A DNA stretch of 32,205 nt from an uncultured Butyricicoccus sp. Lineage in GTDB: Bacteria; Bacillota; Clostridia; Oscillospirales; Butyricicoccaceae. Made by a program: the position numbers and the translations under genes. The notes beneath the pieces were generated by a model that was given only the letters and a program-made list of their open reading frames with translations, ran no database searches and was not told where the DNA came from. Positions 1-9,200 of the stretch are shown here, one piece after another; positions within the stretch are counted from its first letter, which is position 1, and each line of letters opens with the position of its first letter. The stretch spans positions 1 to 32,205 of the forward strand of contig CALWUF010000003.1 of the NCBI GenBank assembly GCA_944384655.1, in the 5' to 3' direction.

Positions 1-347
<347 letters not shown>

Positions 348-560
348 ATTGTATTATTACGGGCTTCGCCCGTTATAACCAAAACTTTTTCAGCTCTTTA
401 GCTGGCTTGCTGTTTTTTCTATACCGAATTTACAGCTTCCGGTGGTCTTCTGAGTATAAACTTCAAAAGAATTTCAGGTTTGTAATTCGTTCAAACTTGC
501 GTTGTTTAATTTACAAGGTACAATGCGTTTCGCTGCTCGCCTTTCGGCGTAGTAGCTTAT
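348..560 (-). promoter_or_regulatory. rRNA operon leader (transcribed spacer 5' of 16S)
   Basis: The stretch between the nearest rRNA promoter and the 16S 5' end has no credible coding frame. It holds a GC hairpin with six base pairs and a TTC loop at 359-373, just upstream of 16S. At about 460-474 (minus strand) ATTCTTTTGAAG resembles the Bacillus boxA antitermination element that normally sits in rRNA leaders. The boxA call is tentative; the leader role follows from position. Confidence 0.55.
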
Positions 561-562
561 TT

Positions 563-591
563 AGTATATCATCCAATCAGCGGTTTGTCAA
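563..591 (-). promoter_or_regulatory. rRNA promoter P1 (proximal)
   Basis: The minus strand reads TTGACA (586-591), a 17-bp spacer, then TATACT (563-568). An A-rich tract directly upstream of the -35 box would suit an UP element. It is the nearest of three equally built promoters to the 16S gene, about 210 nt from its 5' end. Confidence 0.85.
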
Positions 592-661
592 GAACTTTTT
601 TCATCTCTTTTTTCAAACTTGATTCGATGGTCTTCGCCGATCTCTCGGCGGCAACTCATAT

Positions 662-690
662 AGAATAACACGTCCAAACCAATTTGTCAA
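662..690 (-). promoter_or_regulatory. rRNA promoter P2
   Basis: TTGACA (685-690), a 17-bp spacer and TATTCT (662-667) on the minus strand, 99 bp upstream of P1. The presumed early transcript contains a short GC hairpin at 635-650 (CGCCGA, four-base loop, TCGGCG). Confidence 0.8.
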
Positions 691-766
691 GCACTTTTTT
701 GTCTCCCGACCAGTTTTCCTGCCAAATCTTTCATTTTTTCGTGCCGCTCTCGCTGAGTGCCTATAT

Positions 767-795
767 AGAATATCACGCCACACGCCTGATGTCAA
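767..795 (-). promoter_or_regulatory. rRNA promoter P3 (distal)
   Basis: TTGACA (790-795), a 17-bp spacer and TATTCT (767-772) on the minus strand, 105 bp upstream of P2 and preceded by a strongly AT-rich tract (about 796-830). Its -10 box and flanks match those of P2, which suggests the promoters arose by duplication. Confidence 0.8.
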
Positions 796-922
796 CAAAA
801 ACTTTCAGAAATTTTAAATTTTCTTTCGCTCTCGTCAAACTACACAGCTTCTCTCCCACATTTTCCAGCTCTGTGACAGTTATATTCCGCTCTGTTTTGC
901 CCTCTTACTGTATCACGCCATT

Positions 923-1759
923 TCAACATTCCCGTATCATATCTTTGGGAATCTGGCTGTAATCGTACATAACCTCGGAATGGTTGTCTCGTACGAGCCT
1001 GGTTTCCAGCAAAGCGCCAGAGGATTTATCAATGGTATTTTTATATATCTTAGAGACTCTGTAATATTTATCCTTCTCCTTACGGAAGTGATGATCCTCC
1101 TCTGTCAGTTCATAACGAAACGGAAATTCCCGCTCGCTCCGCAGTTCTCCATACAGCTTTCCATTTTCACACCATACAAGAATTTGGATATTCTGCTCGG
1201 TATTATTTTTAAAGCGATAATCAATATAATTATAATACACGGAAGTTCCGGAACTAAACGGAATCCGTTGCCCTTCGTCCGGGGCCAGGGCGTCAGAATG
1301 ACTGTGAAATTCTACCACCTGCAAAGGACTATGTAAAACCAGCAAATGAATCGTATTGACCAGGTTGCACAACCCTCCACCGGTTCCCGGGCGCAGTTTA
1401 TTACTGATAATAACCCGACCGTCTTTGTATCCTTTTTGCTTTGTAGCTTTTCCTACAGTCCGCCAAAACGAAAACACTTCACCAGGATGGATGACAATTC
1501 CATTGATCTTCCGGCAGGCAATCTCGATATTGACCGCCTTATTCTCCTGAAGCTCAACATTGATGCCTTTTCCTCTTTTGATTAAGTTCGAACTGTAACT
1601 GGAAACCACTGTCGATAACTTCTCTGTTTTGGTAGTCTTGGCATAGTTTTCTTTCTTGATCAAATTTTTAATATGTCGCTTGCATATTTCCTTTTGTCGG
1701 GATATTGCGTAGCATGTAGGATTGATATCGCAAAAAAGCTTATTTTTATTCCACAGCAT
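923..1759 (-). CDS. VanW family protein
   Basis: The 278-residue product carries the VanW core at about residues 75-205: a VIHPGEVFSFWRTVG stretch, a glycine-rich RPGTGGGLCNLVNT segment, and a HSHSD...P...GTSVYYNYIDYRFKN block. VanW proteins are found beside vanB-type vancomycin resistance genes and very widely in Clostridia without them; their biochemical role is unknown. No signal peptide or membrane segment is visible, whereas many longer VanW proteins are anchored and carry a G5 domain, so this is the short form. The start ATG lies one base from the stop of the upstream HAD gene, so the two are probably translationally coupled. No van ligase or sensor gene is nearby, so resistance should not be inferred. 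Confidence 0.9.
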   Translation of the reverse strand: MLWNKNKLFCDINPTCYAISRQKEICKRHIKNLIKKENYAKTTKTEKLSTVVSSYSSNLIKRGKGINVELQENKAVNIEIACRKINGIVIHPGEVFSFWRTVGKATKQKGYKDGRVIISNKLRPGTGGGLCNLVNTIHLLVLHSPLQVVEFHSHSDALAPDEGQRIPFSSGTSVYYNYIDYRFKNNTEQNIQILVWCENGKLYGELRSEREFPFRYELTEEDHHFRKEKDKYYRVSKIYKNTIDKSSGALLETRLVRDNHSEVMYDYSQIPKDMIREC

Positions 1760-1760
1760 T

Positions 1761-2300
1761 TTATTTATCCTTTTCCTTATCTATATCTCCCAATCTGTGT
1801 TGTGCAGACTTGTTATGTTTATAAAACCACAGGATTATCTTTTCCAAATATCTGCGTTTTCCTATTTTTGTTTCCGTGTCAAGTCTTATGAATTTGACCA
1901 GAATGCTGACCATCCCGCTTTTATTGGCACCGAGAATATCCTTAAAAATCTGATCACCAATACATACTACACGTTTTTTATCCATATCCAGCAAACTGAT
2001 AGCCTTGAGATAACTGCTCGGGTTAGGTTTCTGGGCATCGCATATGTATAGAGTCTCTATGTTTCTGGTGAATCTTTTTAGCCGTTCTTCATTATTGTCT
2101 GTCAGCAAAAGTGTTTTGAAGCCGATGGAATGGATGGTCCGGAACAAGTGATCAATTTCTGCAGTAGAGTCATCTCCGTGGTGAACGAGCGTATTGTCAA
2201 CATCGAATATAATCCCCCGATATCCCCGGCGGTACAATTTGTCATAATCAATGGAAAAAACACTTTCGACATATTCATAAGGATAAAAATTTCTAAGCAT
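1761..2300 (-). CDS. yqeG: YqeG family HAD IIIA-type phosphatase
   Basis: This 179-residue protein shows the HAD order: motif I FDVDNTLV at about residue 31, motif II TDNN at about 67, the lysine in DAQKPNPSSY at about 91, and motif III GDQIFKDILGAN at about 117. Length and the opening MLRNFYPYEYVESVFSIDYDKL match the YqeG/GEP4 group, which is related to the yeast mitochondrial phosphatidylglycerophosphate phosphatase; a role in phospholipid synthesis is therefore plausible but unproven here. A GGAGGGG ribosome binding site lies four bases before the ATG. In Bacillus yqeG heads the yqeG-yqeH-aroE cluster; here it stands between a TIM-barrel gene and a VanW gene, so the usual partners are missing. 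Confidence 0.9.
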   Translation of the reverse strand: MLRNFYPYEYVESVFSIDYDKLYRRGYRGIIFDVDNTLVHHGDDSTAEIDHLFRTIHSIGFKTLLLTDNNEERLKRFTRNIETLYICDAQKPNPSSYLKAISLLDMDKKRVVCIGDQIFKDILGANKSGMVSILVKFIRLDTETKIGKRRYLEKIILWFYKHNKSAQHRLGDIDKEKDK

Positions 2301-2345
2301 TTTCCCCTCCGCTCCTACACCATCAAAAGCACAGTCTCTCTTCTG

Positions 2346-3014
2346 TTATTTTTTTATATAACCGCAAACCTTATCAATCTGCTCGCAAAAAGTTCCGTCA
2401 AACTTATTTTCAAAAAATGCGCTTCCGATGGTAAATGCCCAAGGCGCCGCATCCTTCAGTTCATCCAGTCGTTGCAAGCTGTTGACGCTGCCGGCAACAC
2501 AGACCGGACCGTTGACCTGGGACACAAACGCCTTATTGAGGGCAACTGCATCGCCGGTAAACCGATACCCCAATAGGTCAATCCCATAAGCGCCTTTTTC
2601 CAGATAACAGTTCGCTTCCCTTATCATTTCTTCGACAGTTCCACCAAGGACAGAAGGACGCCCGGTAATCTTACCCACAAACGGCATATACTTCATCCCG
2701 TGTTCTTTACAAAATGAATTGATGGAATCAAAAAACAGCGTGCCCATCAAGATATCACAGCCGCATTCTACAGCCATCTGTGCACCCGCCATGCATTCCT
2801 GTTCTGTATAGGCGACAACCTCCAAAACGGTTGTTTTGCCGCATTTTTTCATATAAGCGTACAGTTCTTTCATTTGTTCCAGTGGAAGCGCCTCCTCCTT
2901 CATACCCCAGAATTCGGCGGAACTTTCTTTGCACTGCTCAAAGATCTCATAAGCATTTTGAACCGTCCGGTCGTTGTGAGTTAACATTACGATCAATATT
3001 GGATTATGCATCAT
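2346..3014 (-). CDS. TIM-barrel protein of unknown function (phosphate-binding barrel type)
   Basis: I do not recognise a named family for this 222-residue protein. It looks like a (beta/alpha)8 barrel: short hydrophobic strands alternate with helices (ILIVMLTHN, TTVLEVVAY, CDILMGTLFF, YMPFVGKI, AYGIDLLGYRF, GPVCVAGSVN, WAFTIGSAFFE). The C-terminal pair CVAGSVNSLQRLDEL plus FTIGSAFFE resembles the phosphate-binding end of ribulose-phosphate-binding barrels such as NanE-type epimerases. Glu in the TVLEVVAYTE strand and Asp in GIDLLGYR are candidate catalytic residues. Two ATGs lie in tandem; either fits the AAAGAGG site about 9-12 bases upstream. It heads the operon with yqeG and the VanW gene. 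An enzyme acting on a sugar phosphate or small carboxylate is only a guess. Confidence 0.7.
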   Translation of the reverse strand: MMHNPILIVMLTHNDRTVQNAYEIFEQCKESSAEFWGMKEEALPLEQMKELYAYMKKCGKTTVLEVVAYTEQECMAGAQMAVECGCDILMGTLFFDSINSFCKEHGMKYMPFVGKITGRPSVLGGTVEEMIREANCYLEKGAYGIDLLGYRFTGDAVALNKAFVSQVNGPVCVAGSVNSLQRLDELKDAAPWAFTIGSAFFENKFDGTFCEQIDKVCGYIKK

Positions 3015-3102
3015 AGCGAAATGCCTCTTTTTATTTTTTTACAGACGATTTTCATCAGAATCCTTATATCGCTTGAAATACGGAAAATTAACCGTCCTTA
3101 TA

Positions 3103-3131
3103 AGGATATCATTGAAACAGAGCATTGTCAA
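3103..3131 (-). promoter_or_regulatory. Promoter of the TIM-barrel/yqeG/VanW operon
   Basis: TTGACA (3126-3131), a 17-bp spacer and TATCCT (3103-3108) on the minus strand, about 90 bp before the first start codon. The -10 box overlaps a perfect 12-bp palindrome TCCTTATAAGGA (3095-3106), and TCCTTATA recurs at 3061-3068, so an operator for an unknown regulator is possible. Confidence 0.55.
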
Positions 3132-3301
3132 GTAGCGTCGAATATGGTCAGTTTTGAGCAAAAAGATAGATTGCTTGCCATATCCTGCATAAACCCGAAT
3201 GCACTCTTTGGCCGCAATTTTGCCCGATCCTTTCCTTTGCAAATTCTCTTGTTTTTTCAGACCCTCCCCGTTATCCGCCCGGATTATGTTTGAGTTTCTT
3301 T

Positions 3302-3330
3302 TTGACCGCCGCAATTCTATGTGTTATAAT
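3302..3330 (+). promoter_or_regulatory. metA promoter
   Basis: TTGACC (3302-3307), a 17-bp spacer and a perfect TATAAT (3325-3330). Transcription would start near 3337, giving a leader of only about 32 nt that carries the AAAAAGGAGG ribosome binding site. That is too short for an S-box or T-box, so metA here is not controlled by a leader riboswitch from this promoter. The rest of the gap 3015-3301 shows no coding frame with a usable start. Confidence 0.85.
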
Positions 3331-3368
3331 GGGTTGCAAACACCGGCGATGAAAAAGGAGGTTCTTCT

Positions 3369-4286
3369 ATGCCGATTATCATAGAAAACAGCTTGCCCGC
3401 CTGTGCCGTATTGGAAAGCGAAAATATCTTTGTCATGACGCACCACCGGGCAACTACACAGCATATCCGTCCGCTTCGGATTGCAATGCTCAATCTCATG
3501 CCCACGAAAATCGTTACCGAGACACAGATCTTACGCTGCCTGTCCAACACCCCCATCCAGATTGAATTTGATCTGATCCAGACAGCAACACATAAATCCA
3601 CCAATACCCCTGAAGATCATCTTCTCAAATTCTATCAAACGTTTGATGACATCCGTGACCAGTATTTTGACGGATTTATCATCACGGGTGCACCGGTTGA
3701 AAAAATGGATTTTGAAGAAGTGGATTACTGGTCGGAACTGGTTGAGATCATGGAATGGACCAAAACACACGTACACTCGACGCTCCATATCTGTTGGGGT
3801 GCACAGGCTGGTTTATATTACCACTACGGTATTGAGAAGCATTTGCTGGACAAAAAGCTGTCCGGTATTTACAAGCATCACATCATGCGCCATCATGAGA
3901 GCCTGCTGCGCGGCTTTGACGATGTATTTAAGGCTCCACATTCGCGCTATACCACCATTTATTCGGAAGATATCATCCGTCATCCAGAGTTGACGATGCT
4001 TGCCGAGTCCTATGAAGCTGGTCCATACATTATCACTGCAAGAAACGGCAGACAGTTATTTATCACCGGACACAGTGAATATGATAAAGACACACTGGCG
4101 CGCGAATATTTCCGCGATGTCCAAAAGGGACTGAATCCCAGCGTACCGGAAAATTATTTTGAGCACGACGATCCACACAATGAACCATTGTTGTCATGGC
4201 GTTCGCATTCGACGCTGTTGTTTACCAATTGGCTCAACTATTATGTTTATCAGTCCACACCATTTGAACTGACCAACCTGGGATAA
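3369..4286 (+). CDS. metA: Homoserine O-acetyltransferase (MetA type)
   Basis: MetA acylates homoserine at the start of methionine synthesis. The 305-residue protein is full length and aligns without gaps to the family's usual numbering: catalytic Cys142 in the HICWGAQAG elbow, His235 and Glu237 in TGHSEYD, and Arg249. Residue 111, in TGAPVEKMDFEEV, is glutamate. In characterised MetA proteins Glu111 selects acetyl-CoA whereas glycine selects succinyl-CoA, so the acetyl donor is the better prediction despite the common name homoserine O-succinyltransferase. The gene stands alone with a strong promoter, an AAAAAGGAGG site six bases before the ATG, and a terminator just after the stop. No other methionine gene is in the window. 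Confidence 0.96.
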   Translation: MPIIIENSLPACAVLESENIFVMTHHRATTQHIRPLRIAMLNLMPTKIVTETQILRCLSNTPIQIEFDLIQTATHKSTNTPEDHLLKFYQTFDDIRDQYFDGFIITGAPVEKMDFEEVDYWSELVEIMEWTKTHVHSTLHICWGAQAGLYYHYGIEKHLLDKKLSGIYKHHIMRHHESLLRGFDDVFKAPHSRYTTIYSEDIIRHPELTMLAESYEAGPYIITARNGRQLFITGHSEYDKDTLAREYFRDVQKGLNPSVPENYFEHDDPHNEPLLSWRSHSTLLFTNWLNYYVYQSTPFELTNLG

Positions 4287-4291
4287 TACCG

Positions 4292-4328
4292 AACCACCGG
4301 GAAAATTTCATTTCCCCGGTGGTTTTTT
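4292..4328 (+). terminator. metA intrinsic terminator
   Basis: A ten-pair stem AACCACCGGG / CCCGGTGGTT (4292-4301 with 4315-4324), possibly extended by AAA/TTT, is followed by a T run (4323-4328). It lies between the convergent metA and reductase stops; on the minus strand no T run follows the stem, so it acts mainly on metA. Confidence 0.85.
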
Positions 4329-4332
4329 ATGT

Positions 4333-5067
4333 CTAAATATAAAATCCGCCGTTGACGCCAATCACCTGTCCGGTGACAAACCGCGCCTGGTCTGATGCCA
4401 GCCAATATACAGCATCCGCAACCTCTTCCGGTGTGCCGTTGCGTCCGAGCGGTGTATCCTCTGCCAGCGCATGCATCACATCCTCCCCATGCATGCGGTT
4501 CATATCGGTATCAATGACGCCCGGCGCCACACAGTTGACTCGAATACCAGACAATCCCAGCTCTTTTGCCAGCGCTTTGGTCATGCCGATGACTGCCGCC
4601 TTGGACGCGGAATAGTGCACTTCACATGACCCACCGGTCTGCCCCCAAACAGAAGATATTGTTACAATGCTGCCTGCCTGCCGATCCAACATCTGCGGCA
4701 GCGCCTCATGAATCACGTGGTACATGCCTTTGACATTCACATCAAACATGTGATCCCAATCATCCTCTGTGATATCAGCAAATAATTTCTGCTGCGCAAT
4801 ACCCGCATTACATACAACAGCATCCAATGCGCCAAATTCCGCCTGTGCCAACAGGACCAACCGATGTACCGCCGCACGGTCTGTGACGTCCACCTGTAAA
4901 CACCGGCACTGCATACCCATCTGACGGATCTCCTGTTCCAACGATTGCGCCGCATGCTGCGCACGCGCATAGCATGCGATGACATCCCAGCCCTCTTTTG
5001 CAAATTTCAACGCACAGGCGCGTCCAATCCCACGCGCTGCGCCCGTAATCAAAACTGCTCTGCTCAT
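4333..5067 (-). CDS. ymfI: SDR oxidoreductase, probable elongation factor P 5-aminopentanone reductase (YmfI type)
   Basis: This 244-residue short-chain dehydrogenase has the NAD(P) motif TGAARGIGRA (residues 8-17), NAG at about 89-91, the catalytic Ser of the SSVWG segment, and the YSASK Tyr/Lys pair at about 154-158. It resembles FabG, but the stretch ISSVWGQTGGSCEVHYSASK carries the SCEV insertion typical of YmfI, which in Bacillus reduces the 5-aminopentanone group on elongation factor P Lys32. No fatty-acid synthesis genes flank it, which fits YmfI better than FabG; a generic 3-oxoacyl-ACP reductase remains possible. It lies downstream of pfkA behind a terminator that overlaps its own leader; the GAGGTGAAAC ribosome binding site directly follows that hairpin. 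Confidence 0.85.
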   Translation of the reverse strand: MSRAVLITGAARGIGRACALKFAKEGWDVIACYARAQHAAQSLEQEIRQMGMQCRCLQVDVTDRAAVHRLVLLAQAEFGALDAVVCNAGIAQQKLFADITEDDWDHMFDVNVKGMYHVIHEALPQMLDRQAGSIVTISSVWGQTGGSCEVHYSASKAAVIGMTKALAKELGLSGIRVNCVAPGVIDTDMNRMHGEDVMHALAEDTPLGRNGTPEEVADAVYWLASDQARFVTGQVIGVNGGFYI

Positions 5068-5080
5068 GTTGTTTCACCTC

Positions 5081-5111
5081 AAAAAGGGACGGAATTTTCT
5101 TCCGTCCCTTT
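5081..5111 (-). terminator. pfkA intrinsic terminator
   Basis: A perfect 12-bp stem AAAGGGACGGAA / TTCCGTCCCTTT (5100-5111 with 5083-5094) has a five-base loop, and on the minus strand the arm runs into a short T run. It lies between the pfkA stop and the ribosome binding site of the reductase, so it would attenuate read-through between the two genes. Confidence 0.8.
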
Positions 5112-5132
5112 GTTTTATTCGACTGCTTCCAA

Positions 5133-6107
5133 TCAGATGGAAACCGTTTGAGATACCTCATAGACTTCCTGATTGAGATCCTTGCTCATGGACAGACCTT
5201 CCTCGATGTCGTAATCGGTGATCTGGTTGTTCCGTGCACAGACAACGCGATTGGATGCGCCTTCCATCAGGATCTTAACGGCATGGTAGCCCATGCGGGT
5301 CGCCATAACACGGTCGCGAACCGTAGGAGAGCCGCCGCGCTGGATATGTCCGAGGATGGTAACGCGCGCATCAATGCCTGTCGCAGTGTGAATGCGGTCT
5401 GCAACATCCTGTGCATTGCCGACGCCCTCTGCAACAATAATAATGTGATGTTTTCTGCCGCGGATACGGTTTGCACGCATCTTCTCGACGATGGACTTTT
5501 CAAAATCAATCTCGCGTTCGGGCAGCAGGATTGCAGTTGCGCCACAGGCAACACCGACATCCAGCGCCAGATGACCTGCACGGCGTCCCATGACTTCTAC
5601 AACCGAGCAGCGTTCGTGCGACTGCATGGTATCACGCAGTTTATCAATGGCTTGAATGGCTGTGTTGCAGGCAGAGTCAAAGCCGATGGTATAATCGGAG
5701 CAGACAATATCATTGTCAATGGTGCCTGGAATACCGATGGCCGGCACACCCTTGCGGGAAAGTGCCTGCGCACCGCGGAAGCTGCCATCACCGCCGCAGA
5801 CAACCAGACCATCCAGACCCATATAATGCGCATTGTTTGCCGCCTGCGTCAGACCGTCGTCCGTCAGCATTTCCAGACAGCGTGCAGTGTACAGCATGGT
5901 GCCGCCCTTGGCAATGATTCCGTCAACACTTCGAGCGCCCAGTTCAATGATGTCACCGTTAATCAAGCCACTGTATCCGCGGCGGATGCCGAGACAGGAA
6001 ATACCATACGCTGACGCGGTACGGACAACCGAGCGAACAACTGCGTTCATGCCGGGGGCATCGCCACCGCTCGTCAGGATTCCAATACGTTTAATCTGTT
6101 TTTCCAT
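5133..6107 (-). CDS. pfkA: ATP-dependent 6-phosphofructokinase
   Basis: PfkA phosphorylates fructose 6-phosphate, the committed step of glycolysis. The 324-residue protein has the bacterial ATP-PFK length and motifs: SGGDAPGMN at residues 13-21, GTMLYTAR near 70, GGDGSFRGA near 105 for ATP/Mg, the catalytic PGTIDND near 128, MGRRAGH near 173, and HIQRGGSPTVRDR near 252. GGDGS (rather than GGEDT) marks ATP and not pyrophosphate as donor. A TTTGGAGGGACC site precedes the ATG. It follows dnaE, a common clostridial neighbour, but a 150-bp gap with its own promoter-like element suggests partly independent expression. Confidence 0.97.
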   Translation of the reverse strand: MEKQIKRIGILTSGGDAPGMNAVVRSVVRTASAYGISCLGIRRGYSGLINGDIIELGARSVDGIIAKGGTMLYTARCLEMLTDDGLTQAANNAHYMGLDGLVVCGGDGSFRGAQALSRKGVPAIGIPGTIDNDIVCSDYTIGFDSACNTAIQAIDKLRDTMQSHERCSVVEVMGRRAGHLALDVGVACGATAILLPEREIDFEKSIVEKMRANRIRGRKHHIIIVAEGVGNAQDVADRIHTATGIDARVTILGHIQRGGSPTVRDRVMATRMGYHAVKILMEGASNRVVCARNNQITDYDIEEGLSMSKDLNQEVYEVSQTVSI

Positions 6108-6229
6108 TTTGGTCCCTCCAAATCATGTCTTTCACCGTCTGCCCTCTGGCGCAGCCGGGATCGGAAGCCATTCCAGTTCATTTTATTTTCCAATTGTTTA
6201 CTGTTTTTTTGCACTTATTTTTCAAACCA

Positions 6230-6272
6230 GGGTAAATTGATGGAATTTACCCAGTTCTATTTCATTATAACA
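6230..6272 (-). promoter_or_regulatory. Probable pfkA promoter inside the dnaE 3' end, with leader hairpin
   Basis: The minus strand carries TGTTATAAT (6264-6272), a perfect -10 with the extended TGn motif, overlapping the last codons of dnaE; no good -35 is present. Just downstream is a perfect nine-pair hairpin GGGTAAATT / AATTTACCC with loop (6230-6252). The hairpin lacks a proper T run, so it could be a weak terminator or a 5' stabiliser of pfkA mRNA. The remaining gap up to pfkA shows nothing else clear. Confidence 0.5.
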
Positions 6273-9200
6273 TTTTCTTCCCCAAGAATAAACCTTAATT
6301 TATGAATCAACGTCAAATTATTGTAGACCCACATCGAGCGTGGTGACAGCATTTGTTTCCGGTTCGCCGAACAGAACAACACAACAGGTAAATCGCCGCG
6401 ATATCCGGCAAGCAACGACCGGACTTCCTGCAACCGCGGGTCATCCATATCTGTGACACGCAGGTACAGTTTGTGCCGGCAAGTGGTACCTGGCAACGCC
6501 GGCTGTGACGCCGGAGGTCTTCGATCCCTGTATTCCTGTCTGCGCCCCCCCTGTACAGACTGACGCACAGAATCCAGATACTGTTCCTCCAGCGGATAAA
6601 TCGCAGACGGCAGAATTTTTGGCGCTTCATCTTCGCGCGCATCGATGCGCCCGATAACCCATACCGCACGATCTTCCTGAATCCAATCACCTGCCTGTTG
6701 CAACACGGAGGAAAAAACCACCAACTCCGCCGATCCAGTCAAATCTTCAACCGTCACATATGCCATCATGCTGTTGTTTTTGGTTGTTTTGCGTTTGACC
6801 GATGTGATAACCCCTCCCAAAATAACGGTCATGCCATCACAATAAACCGGCGGAACCGTCTTATCTTCACCGGACAGGTCCTGTTCAATTTGCCGGATAG
6901 AGGCACAATCTGCCTGTGCAACCAGCTCGCGGTAATCATCCATCGGATGTCCCGACAAATACAGACCGGTTGTTTCTTTCTCCATGGAAAGCAATTCACG
7001 CATGGACAACTCCGGGATATTGGGCAATGCAATGCGCTCACGCTTTTGCTCTTCTGCCCCCATACCAAATAAATCCATCTGCCCTTCCACATTGCGACGA
7101 TGTGCATTGGTGACTGCCGCCAGCACGCTGTCATAGATGCGCAACAACTGGCTGCGCTTATATCCCATGGAATCAAAGGCGCCCGACTGAATCAATCCTT
7201 CCAACGCACGGCGGTTGAGATCATTGGCATACATCCGTTCACAGAAATCCTCGAACGATTCAAACGCACCCCGTTCCGTGCGTTCCTGTTCAAGCGCCTT
7301 CAGGAACGTTCGTCCGACATTGCGCACCGCTGCCAAACCAAACCGAATGTTGCCGCCGGCGACTGTAAACCCTTCATATGACTGATTGATGTCCGGCGGC
7401 AGCACAGTTAAACCCATGCTTCGACAAGCTCCGATGTATTCCGATACCTTTGCCGACGAATCCAGCACACTCGTCAGCAGCGCCGCCATATATTCCTGCG
7501 GATAATGGCACTTCATATATGCGGTCTGATATGCCACAACGGCATAACACACCGCATGTGCTTTGTTGAACGCATAGTTTGCAAAATCCATAATTTCGTC
7601 AAAAATGGATTCTGCGGTTTTTTCATCCACGCCGCGTTTGATTGCGCCGTCAATCCCCAGTTCCTCATTGCCATAGATGAAGTTGGTGCGTTCCTTCGCA
7701 AGCTCTTTCATCTTCTTTTTGGACATGGCACGGCGCACCATATCCGCCTTGCCGAGCGAATAACCCGCCAGCACGCGGAACACTTCCATGACTTGTTCCT
7801 GATAGACCATACAGCCATAGGTGACCGACAGGATGTCCTTTAACAGTGGGTGCTTGTATTTGACCTGGGATGGATCGTGCTTACATGCGATATAACGCGG
7901 TATGGACTGCATCGGTCCCGGACGATAGAGCGCAACCACAGCCGTGATGTCTTCAATCGAATGCGGCTTGAGACCGGTGACAACATTGGTAATACCTGCG
8001 CTTTCGAGCTGGAACACGCCGGATGTTTTTCCCTGTGCCAACATCGCATATGTCGCATCATCGTTCAATGAAATATCATCCAGGCGAAATTCCGGATGCT
8101 CACGCCGCACCATTTCCTCCGCGTCGGATAACACCGTGAGGTTGCGCAGACCGAGAAAGTCCATTTTGAGCAGCCCCAACTCTTCCAGCGTAGTCATAAT
8201 ATATTGCGTGACGATATTTCCGTCATTTGCCGCAAGTGGAACATAATGATCCACCGGCTCATTGGTAATGACAACGCCAGCGGCATGTGTCGATGCATGG
8301 CGCGGCATACCCTCAAGGCTGCGCGCCGTGTCAATCAGGTGATGTACGGTCTCATCGTTCTCATACATCTGCCTCAACTGATCGGACGCAGCGAGCGCTT
8401 TATCCAACGTGATGTGCAGCTCATTTGGCACGAGCTTGGCAACCACGTCTACCTCTCCATAAGGGATATTCAATGCACGTCCGACGTCACGGATCGCATT
8501 GCGCGCCGCCATTGTACCAAAGGTGACAATCTGCGCCACATGGTCGGCGCCATATTTCTTCGTGACGTATTCAAGAACCTCCTGCCGGCGCTCATAGCAG
8601 AAATCAACGTCAATATCCGGCATACTCACACGCTCCGGATTGAGGAACCGTTCAAAATACAACGAATACTGAATGGGATCCAACGTCGTGATATCCAGGC
8701 AGTAGGCGACCATCGAACCGGCCGCCGAACCGCGTCCCGGTCCGACCGGAATCCCGTGTGTTTTGGCATAATGAATGAAATCCCAGACAATCAGGAAGTA
8801 ATCGACAAAGCCCATCCGCGCAATCATATCCAGCTCATATTCCAAACGTGCACGTTTTTCTCTGTCGTCCGGATCATACCGCCGGTCAAACCCCTCCATG
8901 CACAGCTTGTGCAAATATTCCTGTGCCGTATAGCCTGCCGGGACATCGAACGATGGCAAATGATATTCCCCAAATGTGAAATCCAGATTGCACTGTTGTG
9001 CAATTTTTACTGTGTTTGCAACCGCTTCCGGATGTTCCGGGAACAACGCCGCCATCTCCGCCTCACTCTTGAGATAAAATTCCTCTGTCTCAAAGCGCAT
9101 GCGGTCAATGTCATCCACGGTCTTGCCTGTCTGGATGCACATCAGGACATCCTGTAATTTTGCATCTTCCCGCCGGGTATAGTGCGCATCGTTGGTCACA

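Noticed and set aside
3039..3314. 91-codon minus-strand open frame before the TIM-barrel gene
   Set aside because: Starts with TTG, has no ribosome binding site, contains the operon promoter and reads no recognisable protein.
3331..3368. Riboswitch or T-box before metA
   Set aside because: Only about 32 nt lie between the predicted transcript start and the start codon.
5148..6014. Long plus-strand open frame opposite pfkA
   Set aside because: Antisense shadow of pfkA; its translation is low-complexity and the minus-strand gene has all family motifs.
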